The notes: generated by a model not told the origin, from the sequence alone. Shown: positions 35,509 to 44,207, numbered from the stretch's first letter. The stretch is 64,000 nt of DNA from Falsiroseomonas tokyonensis (GCF_019024325.1 NZ_JAFNJS010000001.1:682001-746000), one strand, 5' to 3'. Made by a program: numbers and translations.

Positions 35509-36483
35509 TCAATCCAGCTTGATGTTGTTGGCGCGCACGACCTCGCCCCAGGTGGTGGAGGTCTGCCGGATGAAGTTCGCGAAATCCTCGGGATTGCTGC
35601 CCACGATGCGCCCGCCCTGGGCGATCAGCGCGTCCCGCGTTTGCGTGTCCCGCAGCGCCGCCTGCGCGGCCTCGGCCAGGATGCGCAGCCGGTCCGCCGG
35701 GATGCCGGATGGGCCGAGCAGCCCGTACCAGGTCTCGCTGACCATGCCCGGCACGCCGGCCTCGATGGCGGTGGGCAGGTTGGGCAGGATGCCGAGCCGC
35801 TGCTCCGCCGTCACCGCCAAGGCAGGCACGGAACCGCCCTGCACATGCGGCAGCAGCGCCGGCACATCGGCCGCCAGCATCTGGATACGGCCGGCCAGCA
35901 GGTCCGTCACCGCCGGCGCGGCGCCGCGATAGGGGATATGCACGATGTCGATGCCGGCTCGGATCTTCAGCAATTCGCCGGCCATGTGCAGGGACGAGCC
36001 GACGCCGGCGGAGCCGAAGGACAGCGCGCCCGGCCGCGCCTTGGCCATGGCCACCAGCTCCGCCAGGTTTTTCGGGCCGAGGTTCGGCGCGATGGCGATG
36101 ATCTGCGGCACCGCCAGCACCTGGGTGATCGGCGCCAGGTCCTTCTGCGGGTCGTAGGGCATGCTGGCCTGCAGATGTGGCAGGATGACGATGGCGCCCG
36201 AGCTCGCCATGACGATGGTATGCCCATCCGGCCGCGCCTTGGCCGCCGCATCCACGCCGATGGCGCCGCCGGCGCCGGCACGGGCTTCCACCACGATCGG
36301 CTTGCCGAGGCGTTCCGACATCACCCGCGCCGTGACGCGCGCGATCAGATCCGCGGGGCCGCCGGCGGCGAAGGGCACGATCATGCGGATCGGCTGGTCG
36401 GGGAAGGTTTGCGCCCGCGCCAGGCGCGGCGCGGCCAGCGGCAAGGCGAGGGCACCGATTGCGGCGCGGCGGGTGATGTTCAT
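35509..36483 (-). CDS. Bug/TctC-family periplasmic binding protein (4)
   Basis: 324 residues from MNITRRAAIGAL at 36483; an ATG at 36501 would add six charged residues before the leader and is less likely. The leader is Tat-like and ends ARAQ. FPDQPIRMIVPFAAGGPADL, GGAIGVDAAAK and HIPYRGAAPAVTDLLAG are the cleft segments. It is the first of the three tandem Bug genes and lies 69 bp after the carboxymuconolactone-decarboxylase-family gene, so a secondary promoter is possible. Confidence 0.88.
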   Translation of the reverse strand: MNITRRAAIGALALPLAAPRLARAQTFPDQPIRMIVPFAAGGPADLIARVTARVMSERLGKPIVVEARAGAGGAIGVDAAAKARPDGHTIVMASSGAIVILPHLQASMPYDPQKDLAPITQVLAVPQIIAIAPNLGPKNLAELVAMAKARPGALSFGSAGVGSSLHMAGELLKIRAGIDIVHIPYRGAAPAVTDLLAGRIQMLAADVPALLPHVQGGSVPALAVTAEQRLGILPNLPTAIEAGVPGMVSETWYGLLGPSGIPADRLRILAEAAQAALRDTQTRDALIAQGGRIVGSNPEDFANFIRQTSTTWGEVVRANNIKLD

Positions 36484-36552
36484 TTTCTTCGTTTCCTCCA
36501 TGTCGATTGTCCCGGCGTCAGTCGTGGCGCGCCGGGTGTCTTGGGGGCCTGG

Positions 36553-37149
36553 TCACGCCGCGGCCTCCGGCAGGGTGAACAGGCCGCGCTCCGGCGCCGT
36601 CAGCGGCGGCACCTCGCCATCGGGCAGCGGGATGCCGTGGGCGTTCAGGGTCATGGAGACCATGGTGTAGTAGCCCACCAGCGCCGTCAGCTCGACCACG
36701 CCGCGCACGCCAAAGGCCTCGACGCCGGCGGCGTAGATCGCATCCGGCACGCGGCCTTCCTGCTGCAGCGCGCGGGCGAATTCATAGACGAGCTTTTCGT
36801 CCGCTTTGTCGAAGACCGGCGGCCGGCCCTCGCGCATCGCATCCAGGATTGCGGGCGAAATGCCGTTCTGCTCGGCGGTGCGCGCATGCACGAACCACTC
36901 TACCTGCGCGCTCCAGCGGCGGCCCGTCACGCAGATGGCGAGTTCGGACAGGCGCTTCGGCAGGCTGGTGGAGAAGCGCAGGGATTCGCCCAGCGCGGAC
37001 CAGCGCCCGGCGAGCTCCGCATTGTGGATCGCGGCCCGCAGCGGGCCGATGACCTGGCCGCGCGGGCCGGAGACCACCTTGTCCCAGACTTCGCGCTGCG
37101 CCGCGTCGAGCTCCTCGCGACCGGGGAGGGGAATGCGGGGCTTCGTCAT
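36553..37149 (-). CDS. Carboxymuconolactone decarboxylase-family protein
   Basis: 198 residues with the AhpD/CMD helical fold. The stretch LPKRLSELAICVTGRRWSAQVEWFVHAR corresponds to the CMD core, but with only one cysteine (ICVTG) rather than the CxxC of AhpD-type peroxidase partners, so it belongs to the decarboxylase-like or uncharacterised branch. It starts by ATGA overlap with the end of the CaiB-type gene. Acting beside a CoA-transferase and hydratase, it may handle a lactone or unsaturated acid intermediate. Confidence 0.83.
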   Translation of the reverse strand: MTKPRIPLPGREELDAAQREVWDKVVSGPRGQVIGPLRAAIHNAELAGRWSALGESLRFSTSLPKRLSELAICVTGRRWSAQVEWFVHARTAEQNGISPAILDAMREGRPPVFDKADEKLVYEFARALQQEGRVPDAIYAAGVEAFGVRGVVELTALVGYYTMVSMTLNAHGIPLPDGEVPPLTAPERGLFTLPEAAA

Positions 37150-38348
37150 GTCACGCCACTTTCGGCCAGGGCCGCACGCGCGGCGTCATCCAAACCCAGT
37201 TCCGCCAGAACCTCCGCCGTATGCTGGCCGAGCAGCGGGGGCGGGCGGTTGAATTCGAGCGGGGCATCCTGCAGGCGGATCGGGCTGACCACCTGCGGCA
37301 CTTCGCCATGCGGATGCGGCAGTTTGCGCAGCATCTTGCGGTGCACCACCTGCGGATCCGCAAAGACATCCGGCACGGTGTTGATGGGACCGCAGGGCAC
37401 GCCGGCCGCGTCCAGCAGCGCGGTGAGATCGCTGCGGGTGAATTCGGCAAAACGCTCGGTCAGCAGCGGCGTCAGCAGGGATTCGTTCTTCACGCGATCC
37501 GCATTGCGGATGAAGCGCGCATCCTTGGCCCAGTCCGGCCGCCCGATCGCCTCGCACAACTTTGCGAATTGCCCGTCATTGCCGACGGCCAGCACGATGA
37601 ACCCGTCCGACACCGGAAAGACATCCTGCGGCTGGATATTCGGATGCCGATTGCCCGCCCGCTGCGGCACGCGGCCACCGACAAAATGGTTCATCGCCTG
37701 GTTGGCCAGGAAGGCGGCCTGCACGTCCAGCATGGCGAGGTCGATCGTTTCCCCCTGCCCGGTCTCCGCCCGCCGCGCCACGGCGGCCAGGATGGCGACG
37801 GTGGCGTACATGCCGGTCATCAGGTCGACGATGGGCACGCCCACTTTCTGCGGCGGCGTTTCCGGCGCGCCTGTCACGCTCATCAGCCCGCCCATGGCCT
37901 GGATCATGAAGTCATAGGCCGCCTGGTCGGCGCGCGGTCCGTCCTGGCCGAAGCCGGTGACGGAACAGCAGATCAGGCTCGGCTTCAGGGCGCGGAGCGT
38001 CGCGGCATCCAGCCCGTATTTGGCCAGCGCGCCGGCCTTGAAATTCTCCACCACGATATCGGCGGTTTGCGCGATCTGCCGCACCACCGCCTGGCCCTCG
38101 GGCTTGGTGATATCGATGGTAACGGAACGCTTGCCGCGATTCACGGCGAGGAAATAGCCGGCTTCCTTCGTCGGATTGCCCGCTGAGTCCTTCAGGAAGG
38201 GCGGGCCCCAGGCGCGCGTGTCGTCGCCCACGCCCGGGCGCTCGATCTTGATCACGTCGGCGCCGAGATCGGCCAGGATCTGCGTGGACCAGGGCGCCGC
38301 CATGATGCGGCCGAGGTCGAGGACCCGCAGATGCGAGAGCGGGCCCAT
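37146..38348 (-). CDS. CaiB/BaiF family CoA-transferase
   Basis: 400 residues, class III CoA-transferase. The N-terminal LRVLDLGRIMAAPW and GADVIKIERP are family hallmarks. The catalytic aspartate is Asp175 in VPIVDLMTGMYA, and YDFMIQAMGGLMSVTG is intact. It moves CoA between carboxylic acids by a covalent acyl anhydride/thioester route, activating the operon's substrate acid. The gene is coupled to GST upstream (TGATG, one base shared) and the CMD-family gene downstream (ATGA). Confidence 0.94.
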   Translation of the reverse strand: MGPLSHLRVLDLGRIMAAPWSTQILADLGADVIKIERPGVGDDTRAWGPPFLKDSAGNPTKEAGYFLAVNRGKRSVTIDITKPEGQAVVRQIAQTADIVVENFKAGALAKYGLDAATLRALKPSLICCSVTGFGQDGPRADQAAYDFMIQAMGGLMSVTGAPETPPQKVGVPIVDLMTGMYATVAILAAVARRAETGQGETIDLAMLDVQAAFLANQAMNHFVGGRVPQRAGNRHPNIQPQDVFPVSDGFIVLAVGNDGQFAKLCEAIGRPDWAKDARFIRNADRVKNESLLTPLLTERFAEFTRSDLTALLDAAGVPCGPINTVPDVFADPQVVHRKMLRKLPHPHGEVPQVVSPIRLQDAPLEFNRPPPLLGQHTAEVLAELGLDDAARAALAESGVT

Positions 38349-38947
38349 CAGCCCTCCGTCACCAGCGTGGCCTGCATCGAGGGCCGCTTCTCGAATTCCG
38401 CATGAAAGGCGGCGAAGCGCGGGCAGTTCGCGCGCCAGTCGAGATCGGCGAAACGGAAGTCGAGGTAGCTGCCGAGCACCGCGAAGGTGAATTGCGCCAG
38501 CCCGCGCGGCACGCTGTCGATCTCCGCCTCCACCGCGGCCAGCGCCGCCTTGGTCTTCACCGCGAAGGCATCCATCATCGGCTGCAGCGGCTGCGCGCGG
38601 TCCCGCTCGTTCCGCCAGAGGATCAGCAGGTCGAGGAAGCCGGTGCCCAGCGCATGGCGGCGGAGTTCGAGAAAGCGCGCCGGGCCTTCCGCCGGGATCA
38701 GCCGCGGGCCGCCATGCAGCGTGTCGAGATACTCGCAGATGACATAGCTGTCGTAGAGCACGCTGCCATCCTCGAGCCGCAGCGTCGGGATCTTGCTCAG
38801 CGGGTTTTCCGTCATCAGCCCCGCATGCGGCGCCAGCATGGCGACCGGCGTGCGGGTGGTGGTGATGCGGTCGGCCAGGCCGGTCTCATGCGCGAAGATC
38901 ATCACCTTGCGCACGAAGGGCGAGCGCGGCGACCAGTGCAGCAGCAT
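38348..38947 (-). CDS. Glutathione S-transferase family protein
   Basis: 199 residues. The thioredoxin-like N-terminal domain has LLHWSPRSPFVRKV, where the serine of SPRSP can activate glutathione, followed by the cis-Pro block NPLSKIPTLRLEDGSVLYDSYVICEYLD. A short helical C-terminal domain follows. It is the first gene of the eight-gene operon and has a strong GGAGGAAA site upstream. It may conjugate or isomerise a reactive pathway intermediate (maleylacetoacetate-isomerase-like or dehalogenating activities are options). The MITE-like element begins 29 bp upstream. Confidence 0.9.
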   Translation of the reverse strand: MLLHWSPRSPFVRKVMIFAHETGLADRITTTRTPVAMLAPHAGLMTENPLSKIPTLRLEDGSVLYDSYVICEYLDTLHGGPRLIPAEGPARFLELRRHALGTGFLDLLILWRNERDRAQPLQPMMDAFAVKTKAALAAVEAEIDSVPRGLAQFTFAVLGSYLDFRFADLDWRANCPRFAAFHAEFEKRPSMQATLVTEG

Positions 38948-38976
38948 GGACAATTTGTTTCCTCCGAAACGGCTCA

Positions 38977-39161
38977 GAGCCCGTTTGAGAATGCCGGCGG
39001 CTGAGGGCCCGCAGGCGATTTTTTGTCCCTGCCAGGCGCCGGATGCGGCCGATGCTGGTTGCATCGGCAAATCCGGCGTCGTGCGAGCAGCGCGCCCTAG
39101 GCGCGACGCAGGGGCGGAAAAGCGCCGCGGGACCGACCCGCCGGTGTTCTCAAACGGTCTC
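38977..39161. mobile_element. MITE-like palindromic element, about 185 bp
   Basis: The ends are inverted copies: GAGCCCGTTTGAGAATGCCG at the left and, read on the other strand, GAGACCGTTTGAGAACACCG at the right (19-20 matching positions continue into CGG). Similarity between the arms goes on inward for about 50 bp (GGCG.TTTT..G.CCCTGC), and the centre is a near-perfect nested hairpin at 39037-39078 with 8-bp plus 8-bp stems. There is no coding capacity. The flanking triplets are TCA and TTA, which resembles but does not exactly match a TNA target duplication of IS5-type elements. It sits between the hydroxyacid dehydrogenase and GST genes. Confidence 0.6.
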
Positions 39162-39204
39162 TTAGGTCACTCCTATGACCTTAAGCCGGTTCGGCGCGCC
39201 AAGT

Positions 39205-40143
39205 CTATCCCCGGGTGGCGTCGTGATGCGGCCGGCCGGCCTGGAAGGCGCCGATGCCCTCCACGATCATCCGCACGATATCGACCCGGGTCTCGCGGGT
39301 GAGGGAGGCGTAGTGCGGCGCCACCACCATGTTCGGCGCCGCCAGCATCGCCGGGTCGGGCACCGGCTCGGACTGGAACACATCGGTGCCGGCGCCGCGG
39401 ATGGTGCCGTCGCGCAGCGCCGCCACCAGCGCCGCCTCATCCACCACCGAGCCGCGGGCGATATTGATTAGGAAGCCCGCCGCCCCGAGTTTCTGGAGGA
39501 TCCCGGCATTCACGATGCCCGCCGTCTCCGCCCCGCCGGGGCAGCACATCACCAGCACGTCGGATTTTTCGGCGAGCTCGGCGAGGCTCGGCACATAGCC
39601 CCAGGGCGCCTCCGGCTTCGGCCGCGGCCCGGACCACAGCACCTTCATGCCGATGCCCTGCGCGCGGCGGGCCACGGCGGCGCCGATGCGGCCGAGCCCG
39701 AAGATGCCGCAGGTCTTGCCGAAGAGCCGCGTGCCGCTCTCCGGCCGCCCCTTGGTCCAGGCGCCGGAGCGCACGAAGGCATCCGCATAGACCACCCGCC
39801 GGGCGATGCCGTAGAGCAGGGCAATGGCGTAGTCCGCCGTATCCTCGGTCAGCACATCCGGCGTGTTCAGCACCGCGCAGCCCGCGGCACGCGCCGCATC
39901 CAGGTCGATCCGGTCCAGACCCGTGCCGGTGCTGGCCAGCAGCTTCATGCCCTGGATGCGGGAAAACATCGCGGCATCGCAGCCCGCCATGGCGCTGGTC
40001 ACGCCGATCCGAAAGCCGGTCACCGGCCCCGGCGGCTGGCTGGACAGATCCACCAGCCGATGGCCATCCGCCTCCAGCGCCTGCCGCAGGTCCGCGGGCA
40101 CCGCGGTCATGACCAGAAGGGATTCGCCTTGGGTGGCTTGCAT
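39205..40143 (-). CDS. D-2-hydroxyacid dehydrogenase (NAD-dependent)
   Basis: 312 residues, two-domain D-isomer-specific dehydrogenase. GIFGLGRIGAAVARRAQGIGMKV is the NAD-binding loop. The catalytic Arg lies in INIARGSVVDEAALVAAL, the Glu in the DVFQSEPVPDPAM block, and the usual catalytic His in VAPHYASLTRETR. It reduces 2-keto acids (hydroxypyruvate, glyoxylate or similar) to D-2-hydroxy acids. It is divergent from the tartrate dehydratase genes, so hydroxy-acid metabolism is a plausible common theme. The ATG at 40143 starts at MQATQGESLLVM. Confidence 0.9.
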   Translation of the reverse strand: MQATQGESLLVMTAVPADLRQALEADGHRLVDLSSQPPGPVTGFRIGVTSAMAGCDAAMFSRIQGMKLLASTGTGLDRIDLDAARAAGCAVLNTPDVLTEDTADYAIALLYGIARRVVYADAFVRSGAWTKGRPESGTRLFGKTCGIFGLGRIGAAVARRAQGIGMKVLWSGPRPKPEAPWGYVPSLAELAEKSDVLVMCCPGGAETAGIVNAGILQKLGAAGFLINIARGSVVDEAALVAALRDGTIRGAGTDVFQSEPVPDPAMLAAPNMVVAPHYASLTRETRVDIVRMIVEGIGAFQAGRPHHDATRG

Positions 40144-40170
40144 GGGACGTGTCCTATGGGGCTTGGAACC

Positions 40171-40264
40171 GGTTCGCCGTGCAAGCGCACGGCAAACCGA
40201 CACCAAGCGTGTTGTTGATCGCATTTTCCGAGTCGTCGGGCGTTCCCGCCCGACTTGAAAATGC
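40171..40264. promoter_or_regulatory. Two strong dyads in the divergent dehydrogenase/dehydratase promoter region
   Basis: Dyad A (40171-40198): GGTT-c-GCCGTGC, loop AAGC, GCACGGC-a-AACC. Dyad B (40221-40264): outer arms GCATTTTC/GAAAATGC around inner arms GTCGGGCG/CGCCCGAC. They fill most of the 179-bp gap between the divergent genes, so they may be operators for one regulator, or leader hairpins. Dyad B could also be a dispersed palindromic repeat. Confidence 0.4.
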
Positions 40265-40322
40265 TTAGGATACCAGAAAGGCCAGAGTAATGACCTTTTT
40301 GGGGAAGGAAAGCCTGTCCGCC

Positions 40323-41192
40323 ATGCCGATCACCCAGGAGGCCGTGAAGACTCTCTCGGCCCAGCTCTATGACTGGTCGCTGCGCCGCGTCCCCGATGAC
40401 ACCAAGGACGCCCTGCGCCGCGCCCGCGCCACGGAAACGCATGAGGGGGCGCAGCGGGTGCTGGAGATCATGCTGGGCAGCGCCATGCGCGCCGAGCAGA
40501 CCGACCGCTTCGTCTGCTCCGATGCCGGCGTGCCGGTATTTCGCGTGACCCTCGGCGCCAATGCGCGCTGGGAGGGCGACCTGAAGGCCGCCATCGTCGA
40601 GGGCTTCGACGAGCTCGTCGGCCGCATCCAGCCGCCGCTGCTGAAGCATGTGACGAACCCGCTGACCAACGAACGGGGCTACAAGGGCAAGGACATGCCC
40701 CTGGTGACCTGGGAGATGGAATCCGGCGTTGACTGGATCGAGATCGCCTGCCAGCCCAAGGCGCTCGGCTCCGGCCGCTGGGCCCAGGCGGAAACCTTCA
40801 GCTTCCCGAGCCTGGCGGATATCGAAGCCTATGTGATGAGGGCGGTGATGACCGCGGGCTCGCAGCACTGCCCGCCCGTCATCATCGGCGTCGGCATCGG
40901 CGGCAGTTTCGATGTCGCCGCGAAGATCGCCAGCAAGGCCACCTATCGCCCCATCGGCAGCGTGAACCCGGAGCCGGTGCTGGCGGCGATGGAGGAACGC
41001 CTGCTGCGCGCAGTGAACGCCACCGGTTTCGGCCCAATGGGCACCGGCGGCGACACCACCGCGCTCGCCGTGCATGTCGATTACAGCGCGGGCCATGGCT
41101 ACACGCCCGTCGCCGTCTGCTTCAACTGCTGGATCAACCGCCGTACCCGCGCGCGCATCCACGCGGATGGCAGCGTGGAGCGCATGGAATGA
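40323..41192 (+). CDS. Tartrate dehydratase/class I fumarase, alpha subunit
   Basis: 289 residues from the ATG at 40323; an ATG at 40290 would add 11 residues and also has a possible ribosome site. The three cysteines that hold the 4Fe-4S cluster in class I fumarases are in place (FVCSDAG, SQHCPPVI, CFNCWINRR). The enzyme, with the next gene's product, adds or removes water from a hydroxy-dicarboxylate such as L-tartrate or malate/fumarate. The split in two subunits of about 290 and 208 residues matches TtdA/TtdB and archaeal-type fumarases. Confidence 0.9.
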   Translation: MPITQEAVKTLSAQLYDWSLRRVPDDTKDALRRARATETHEGAQRVLEIMLGSAMRAEQTDRFVCSDAGVPVFRVTLGANARWEGDLKAAIVEGFDELVGRIQPPLLKHVTNPLTNERGYKGKDMPLVTWEMESGVDWIEIACQPKALGSGRWAQAETFSFPSLADIEAYVMRAVMTAGSQHCPPVIIGVGIGGSFDVAAKIASKATYRPIGSVNPEPVLAAMEERLLRAVNATGFGPMGTGGDTTALAVHVDYSAGHGYTPVAVCFNCWINRRTRARIHADGSVERME

Positions 41193-41815
41193 ACCTGCTC
41201 GATTATCGCCGCGTCACCATGCCGCTGTCGCGCGAGGATGCGCGCAGCCTGCGCGCCGGCGACATGGTGCTGCTGGATGGCGAGATCACCATCACCGCCG
41301 GCCTGCCGACGCATCACCGCATCCTGAAATGCATGGAGGATGGCGTCGACCCGCCCATCCCGCTGCAGGGCCAGTCCCTGCTGCATCTCGGCAGCTACAG
41401 CCAGGACACGGCCGATGGCGGGCTGGAGGTGCTGTACATGAACCCCACCACCAGCACCCGCTTCAACCCGCTGATGCCCCGCCTCATCCGCCACTTCGGC
41501 CTGACCGCGGTGGGCGGCAAGGGCGGGCTGGACGCCGCCTGCCGGGAGGCGATGGCCGAGGTCGGCTGCGTCTATTTCTCCTTCCTCGGCGGCGGCGCGC
41601 CGCTGCATTCCTCGGCCATCACTGCGGTGAAGGCGGTGGCCTGGAACGACCTGGTGGCGCATTACCGCCTGGTGCGGCTGGCCGTCAGCGGCCTCGGCCC
41701 CGTCACCGTCGGCATCGACGCCCATGGCAACAGCCTGTTCGAGACGCTGTCGCAGCAGGCCACGGACCGGATGCCGGAAATCCTGGCGCAGCTCGACCGC
41801 GACCGCGCCGGGTGA
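41189..41815 (+). CDS. Tartrate dehydratase/class I fumarase, beta subunit
   Basis: 208 residues, the C-terminal swivelling domain of class I fumarases as a separate protein. LRAGDMVLLDGEITITAGLPTHHRI, NPTTSTRFNPLMPRLI and GGKGGLD are the expected landmarks. It overlaps the alpha gene by ATGA, consistent with a stoichiometric complex. It ends directly against the stop of the convergent Bug gene, with no spacer. TtdB and FumB-like roles cannot be separated from sequence alone. Confidence 0.9.
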   Translation: MNLLDYRRVTMPLSREDARSLRAGDMVLLDGEITITAGLPTHHRILKCMEDGVDPPIPLQGQSLLHLGSYSQDTADGGLEVLYMNPTTSTRFNPLMPRLIRHFGLTAVGGKGGLDAACREAMAEVGCVYFSFLGGGAPLHSSAITAVKAVAWNDLVAHYRLVRLAVSGLGPVTVGIDAHGNSLFETLSQQATDRMPEILAQLDRDRAG

Positions 41816-42808
41816 TCACCCGGCGCTGGTGATATTGGCCTCCCGCACCACCTCGCCCCAGCGCGCGCTATCGGCCCGCAGCAGGGCGTCCAGCTCCTGC
41901 GGGGTGGAGGATTGCGCATCGGCGCCGGCCGCGGCCAGGCGGTCGCGCGTCGCGGGATCGGCCAGCGCCTGCTGCGTGGCAGCGCTCAGGCGCTGCAGGA
42001 TCGCCTCCGGCGTGCCGCGCGGCGCGAAGACCGCGCCCCAGGTCCCGGCCTCGTAGCCATCGATACCGGCTTCCTGCATCGTCGGCACGCCCGGCAGCAG
42101 CGGGTGGCGCGCCGCCGCGCACAGCGCCAGCGCGCGCAGCTGCCCGGCGCGGATCTGCGGCAGGCAGCTCGGCAGGCTGTCGAACATGGCGTCGATGCGT
42201 CCGGCCAGCAGATCCGCGAGGGCAGGGGCAGAGCCGCGATAGGGCACATGGGTCAGCTGCACGCCGGCGCGCAGGTTGAACAGGGCGCCGGCCAGATGCA
42301 GCGTGCTGCCGGTGCCGCCGGAGCCCCAATGCAGCTCCCTCGTCCGGGCCAGGGACACGAACTCGGCGACGCTGGCCGCCGGCAGCCCCGGCCGCACCAC
42401 CAGCGCCTGCTCGATCCGGAAGGCCAGGCTGACCGGCGCCAGGTCGCGCAGCGGGTCGAAGGGCAGGCCGGGATAAAGGAAGCGGTTCACCGCCACCGGC
42501 CCGTTGGAGGAGAGCAGCAGCGAGTAGCCATCGGCCAGGGACCGCACCACATTCTCGATGCCGACATTGCCGCCGGCGCCGCCGCGATTGTCCACCGCCA
42601 TGGGCTGGCCCAGCAGCTCGCTCATCTTCGTCGCATAGATCCGCGCCACCACATCGGTGCCGCCGCCGGCCGCGAAGGGCACCACCAGGCGGATAGGGCG
42701 CGTGGGCCAGGCGGGTTGCGCCAGGGCGGAGGGGGCCAGGGCGGGGGAAGCGAGCCCCGCCGCCCCTGCGGCCAGCAGCCTGCGTCGGCCAGCCGGAAAC
42801 GCTGTCAT
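41816..42808 (-). CDS. Bug/TctC-family periplasmic binding protein (5)
   Basis: 330 residues from the ATG at 42808. The leader GRRRLLAAGAAGLASPALA ends at ALAQ, Tat-like. WPTRPIRLVVPFAAGGGTDVV, GAGGNVGIENVV and HVPYRGSAPALADLLAG are the Bug cleft segments. It stands alone between the tartrate dehydratase genes and an M24 peptidase gene. Being next to tartrate dehydratase and a 2-hydroxyacid dehydrogenase, it may bind a dicarboxylate or hydroxy-acid, but it is transcribed separately (convergent). Confidence 0.88.
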   Translation of the reverse strand: MTAFPAGRRRLLAAGAAGLASPALAPSALAQPAWPTRPIRLVVPFAAGGGTDVVARIYATKMSELLGQPMAVDNRGGAGGNVGIENVVRSLADGYSLLLSSNGPVAVNRFLYPGLPFDPLRDLAPVSLAFRIEQALVVRPGLPAASVAEFVSLARTRELHWGSGGTGSTLHLAGALFNLRAGVQLTHVPYRGSAPALADLLAGRIDAMFDSLPSCLPQIRAGQLRALALCAAARHPLLPGVPTMQEAGIDGYEAGTWGAVFAPRGTPEAILQRLSAATQQALADPATRDRLAAAGADAQSSTPQELDALLRADSARWGEVVREANITSAG

Positions 42809-42872
42809 GCTGCCTGCCCCTGTGCCCATTGAATACAGGGTTGCACCGGATGACCCTGGCGTGAAGTCCGGA

Positions 42873-44120
42873 TCAGGGAAGTTCCACCAGGGCGTGCGGC
42901 AGCCCGCCCCCGGCCAGGGTCTCCGCCCCCGACCCGGTCACCAGCAGCATATCCTCCACGATGAAGCCGCCGAGGCCGTCCAGGTACCAGGGCAGTTCGA
43001 AGGCCATCACCATGCCCGGCTCCAGCACCACCTCGCTATCCGCCGCCGTATAGGGATATTCCTCCGACCAGATGGAGGCGCCGAGGCCATGGCCGAAATG
43101 GCCGCGCGCATAGCTGGGGAAGCCGGCGGCGTGCATGGCGCCGAGGCAGGCGGCGTGGATCTCGCGCAGTGCGGCGCCGGGGCGGAACAGCGCGCGGCCG
43201 ATCTCGAAGGCGTTCCGTAGCGCCGCGTGGATCTCGCGCGCCGCCGGGTGCGGCGGGCCGCAGGCGAAGGTGCGGGCGAGGTCGGCCGAATAGCCGCCGA
43301 CCACGGCGCCGACATCCACCTTCACCACATCGCCGCGCGCGATGCCGCCGGGGCTGGACCAGGGGGAGGCGCCGAAGCCGATATACTCCCAGGCCGTCAC
43401 CGCCGGCGTACCGCGCCGCTGCGCCACCTGCCGGACGAGTTCGCCGAAACGCTGGCCCAGCGCCGCCCGCGTCGCGCCTTCGCGCAACTCCGGCAGCAGG
43501 CTGAGCAGCGCAGTCTCCGTGATGAGCCCGGCCTCCCGCAGCAGGGCGATTTCGGCGGGCGATTTGTGGGCGCGCAGCCGTTCCACCATCGGCGAGGCAT
43601 CGGTGATGCGCGCGGGTGCGACGGCCGCCTCCAGCGCCGGCAGGTCGGCCGCCGGCACGGCGGAAAGCTCCACCCCCAGACGGGACTGGGAAAGACCCTG
43701 GTCGGAGAGCAGGGCGCGCAGGGCGGCCAGGCCCGCCGCGCGGTCGAAGGTGGCGGGGCGCGCGAAATGTGGGGGGCGCTGCGCCGTCGCGCGGGCAACC
43801 AGCGTGGCGGCATCCTCCGCCGTGCCTAGGAAGGGGCGCAGGTCGGCAGTTTCCGGCCAGGTGACGTGGCGGTGCAGCGGCGCGCAGCCCGCCGCCTCGG
43901 CCGCGCCGGCAAAAAGGTCGCTGACCACCGCGCCCACTGGCCGCGTGGGGTCCGCCGGCACCACGGCGATCGCCGCCCCCAGCCGCCGCCAGTTTGCCGC
44001 GACGCCGGCCGGCGCGCCGGTGGCCCAGCCAAAGCTTTCGGGCGCGGCCAGCACCAGCGCATCCAGCCCCGTTGCCTGCATCAGTCGCGCGGCACGGTCC
44101 CTGTCGATATGTCCTGCCAT
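42873..44120 (-). CDS. M24-family metallopeptidase (Xaa-Pro aminopeptidase-like)
   Basis: 415 residues. An N-terminal creatinase-like domain (1-180) precedes the pita-bread domain. The metal ligands can be seen in order: VVKVDVGAVVGGYSADLART (two Asp), GHFGHGLGASIW (His), FELPWYL (Glu) and the final GFIVEDMLLVT (Glu). It removes N-terminal residues before proline or, in creatinase-like members, cleaves C-N bonds of small guanidino or carbamoyl compounds. The ATG at 44120 gives MAGHIDRDRAA; the frame is open further upstream but runs antisense to the TRAP genes. It is divergent from the TRAP operon, 87 bp apart. Confidence 0.88.
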   Translation of the reverse strand: MAGHIDRDRAARLMQATGLDALVLAAPESFGWATGAPAGVAANWRRLGAAIAVVPADPTRPVGAVVSDLFAGAAEAAGCAPLHRHVTWPETADLRPFLGTAEDAATLVARATAQRPPHFARPATFDRAAGLAALRALLSDQGLSQSRLGVELSAVPAADLPALEAAVAPARITDASPMVERLRAHKSPAEIALLREAGLITETALLSLLPELREGATRAALGQRFGELVRQVAQRRGTPAVTAWEYIGFGASPWSSPGGIARGDVVKVDVGAVVGGYSADLARTFACGPPHPAAREIHAALRNAFEIGRALFRPGAALREIHAACLGAMHAAGFPSYARGHFGHGLGASIWSEEYPYTAADSEVVLEPGMVMAFELPWYLDGLGGFIVEDMLLVTGSGAETLAGGGLPHALVELP

Positions 44121-44207
44121 GGTTGCAATGGGCAGCGCCGGATGGATGATTGTCAATCTCCACCTCCGCCTCCTATCGTCCGCGGCAATCTGGCGGGAGT
44201 GGCGAAG

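Noticed and set aside
31817-36483. Recent tandem duplication of the Bug genes
   Set aside because: The proteins share the family cleft motifs but differ widely elsewhere, so any duplication is old.
39164-39181. AGGTCA-N6-TGACCT dyad as an operator for the GST operon
   Set aside because: It lies on the far side of the MITE-like element, has only 6-bp arms and no further support.
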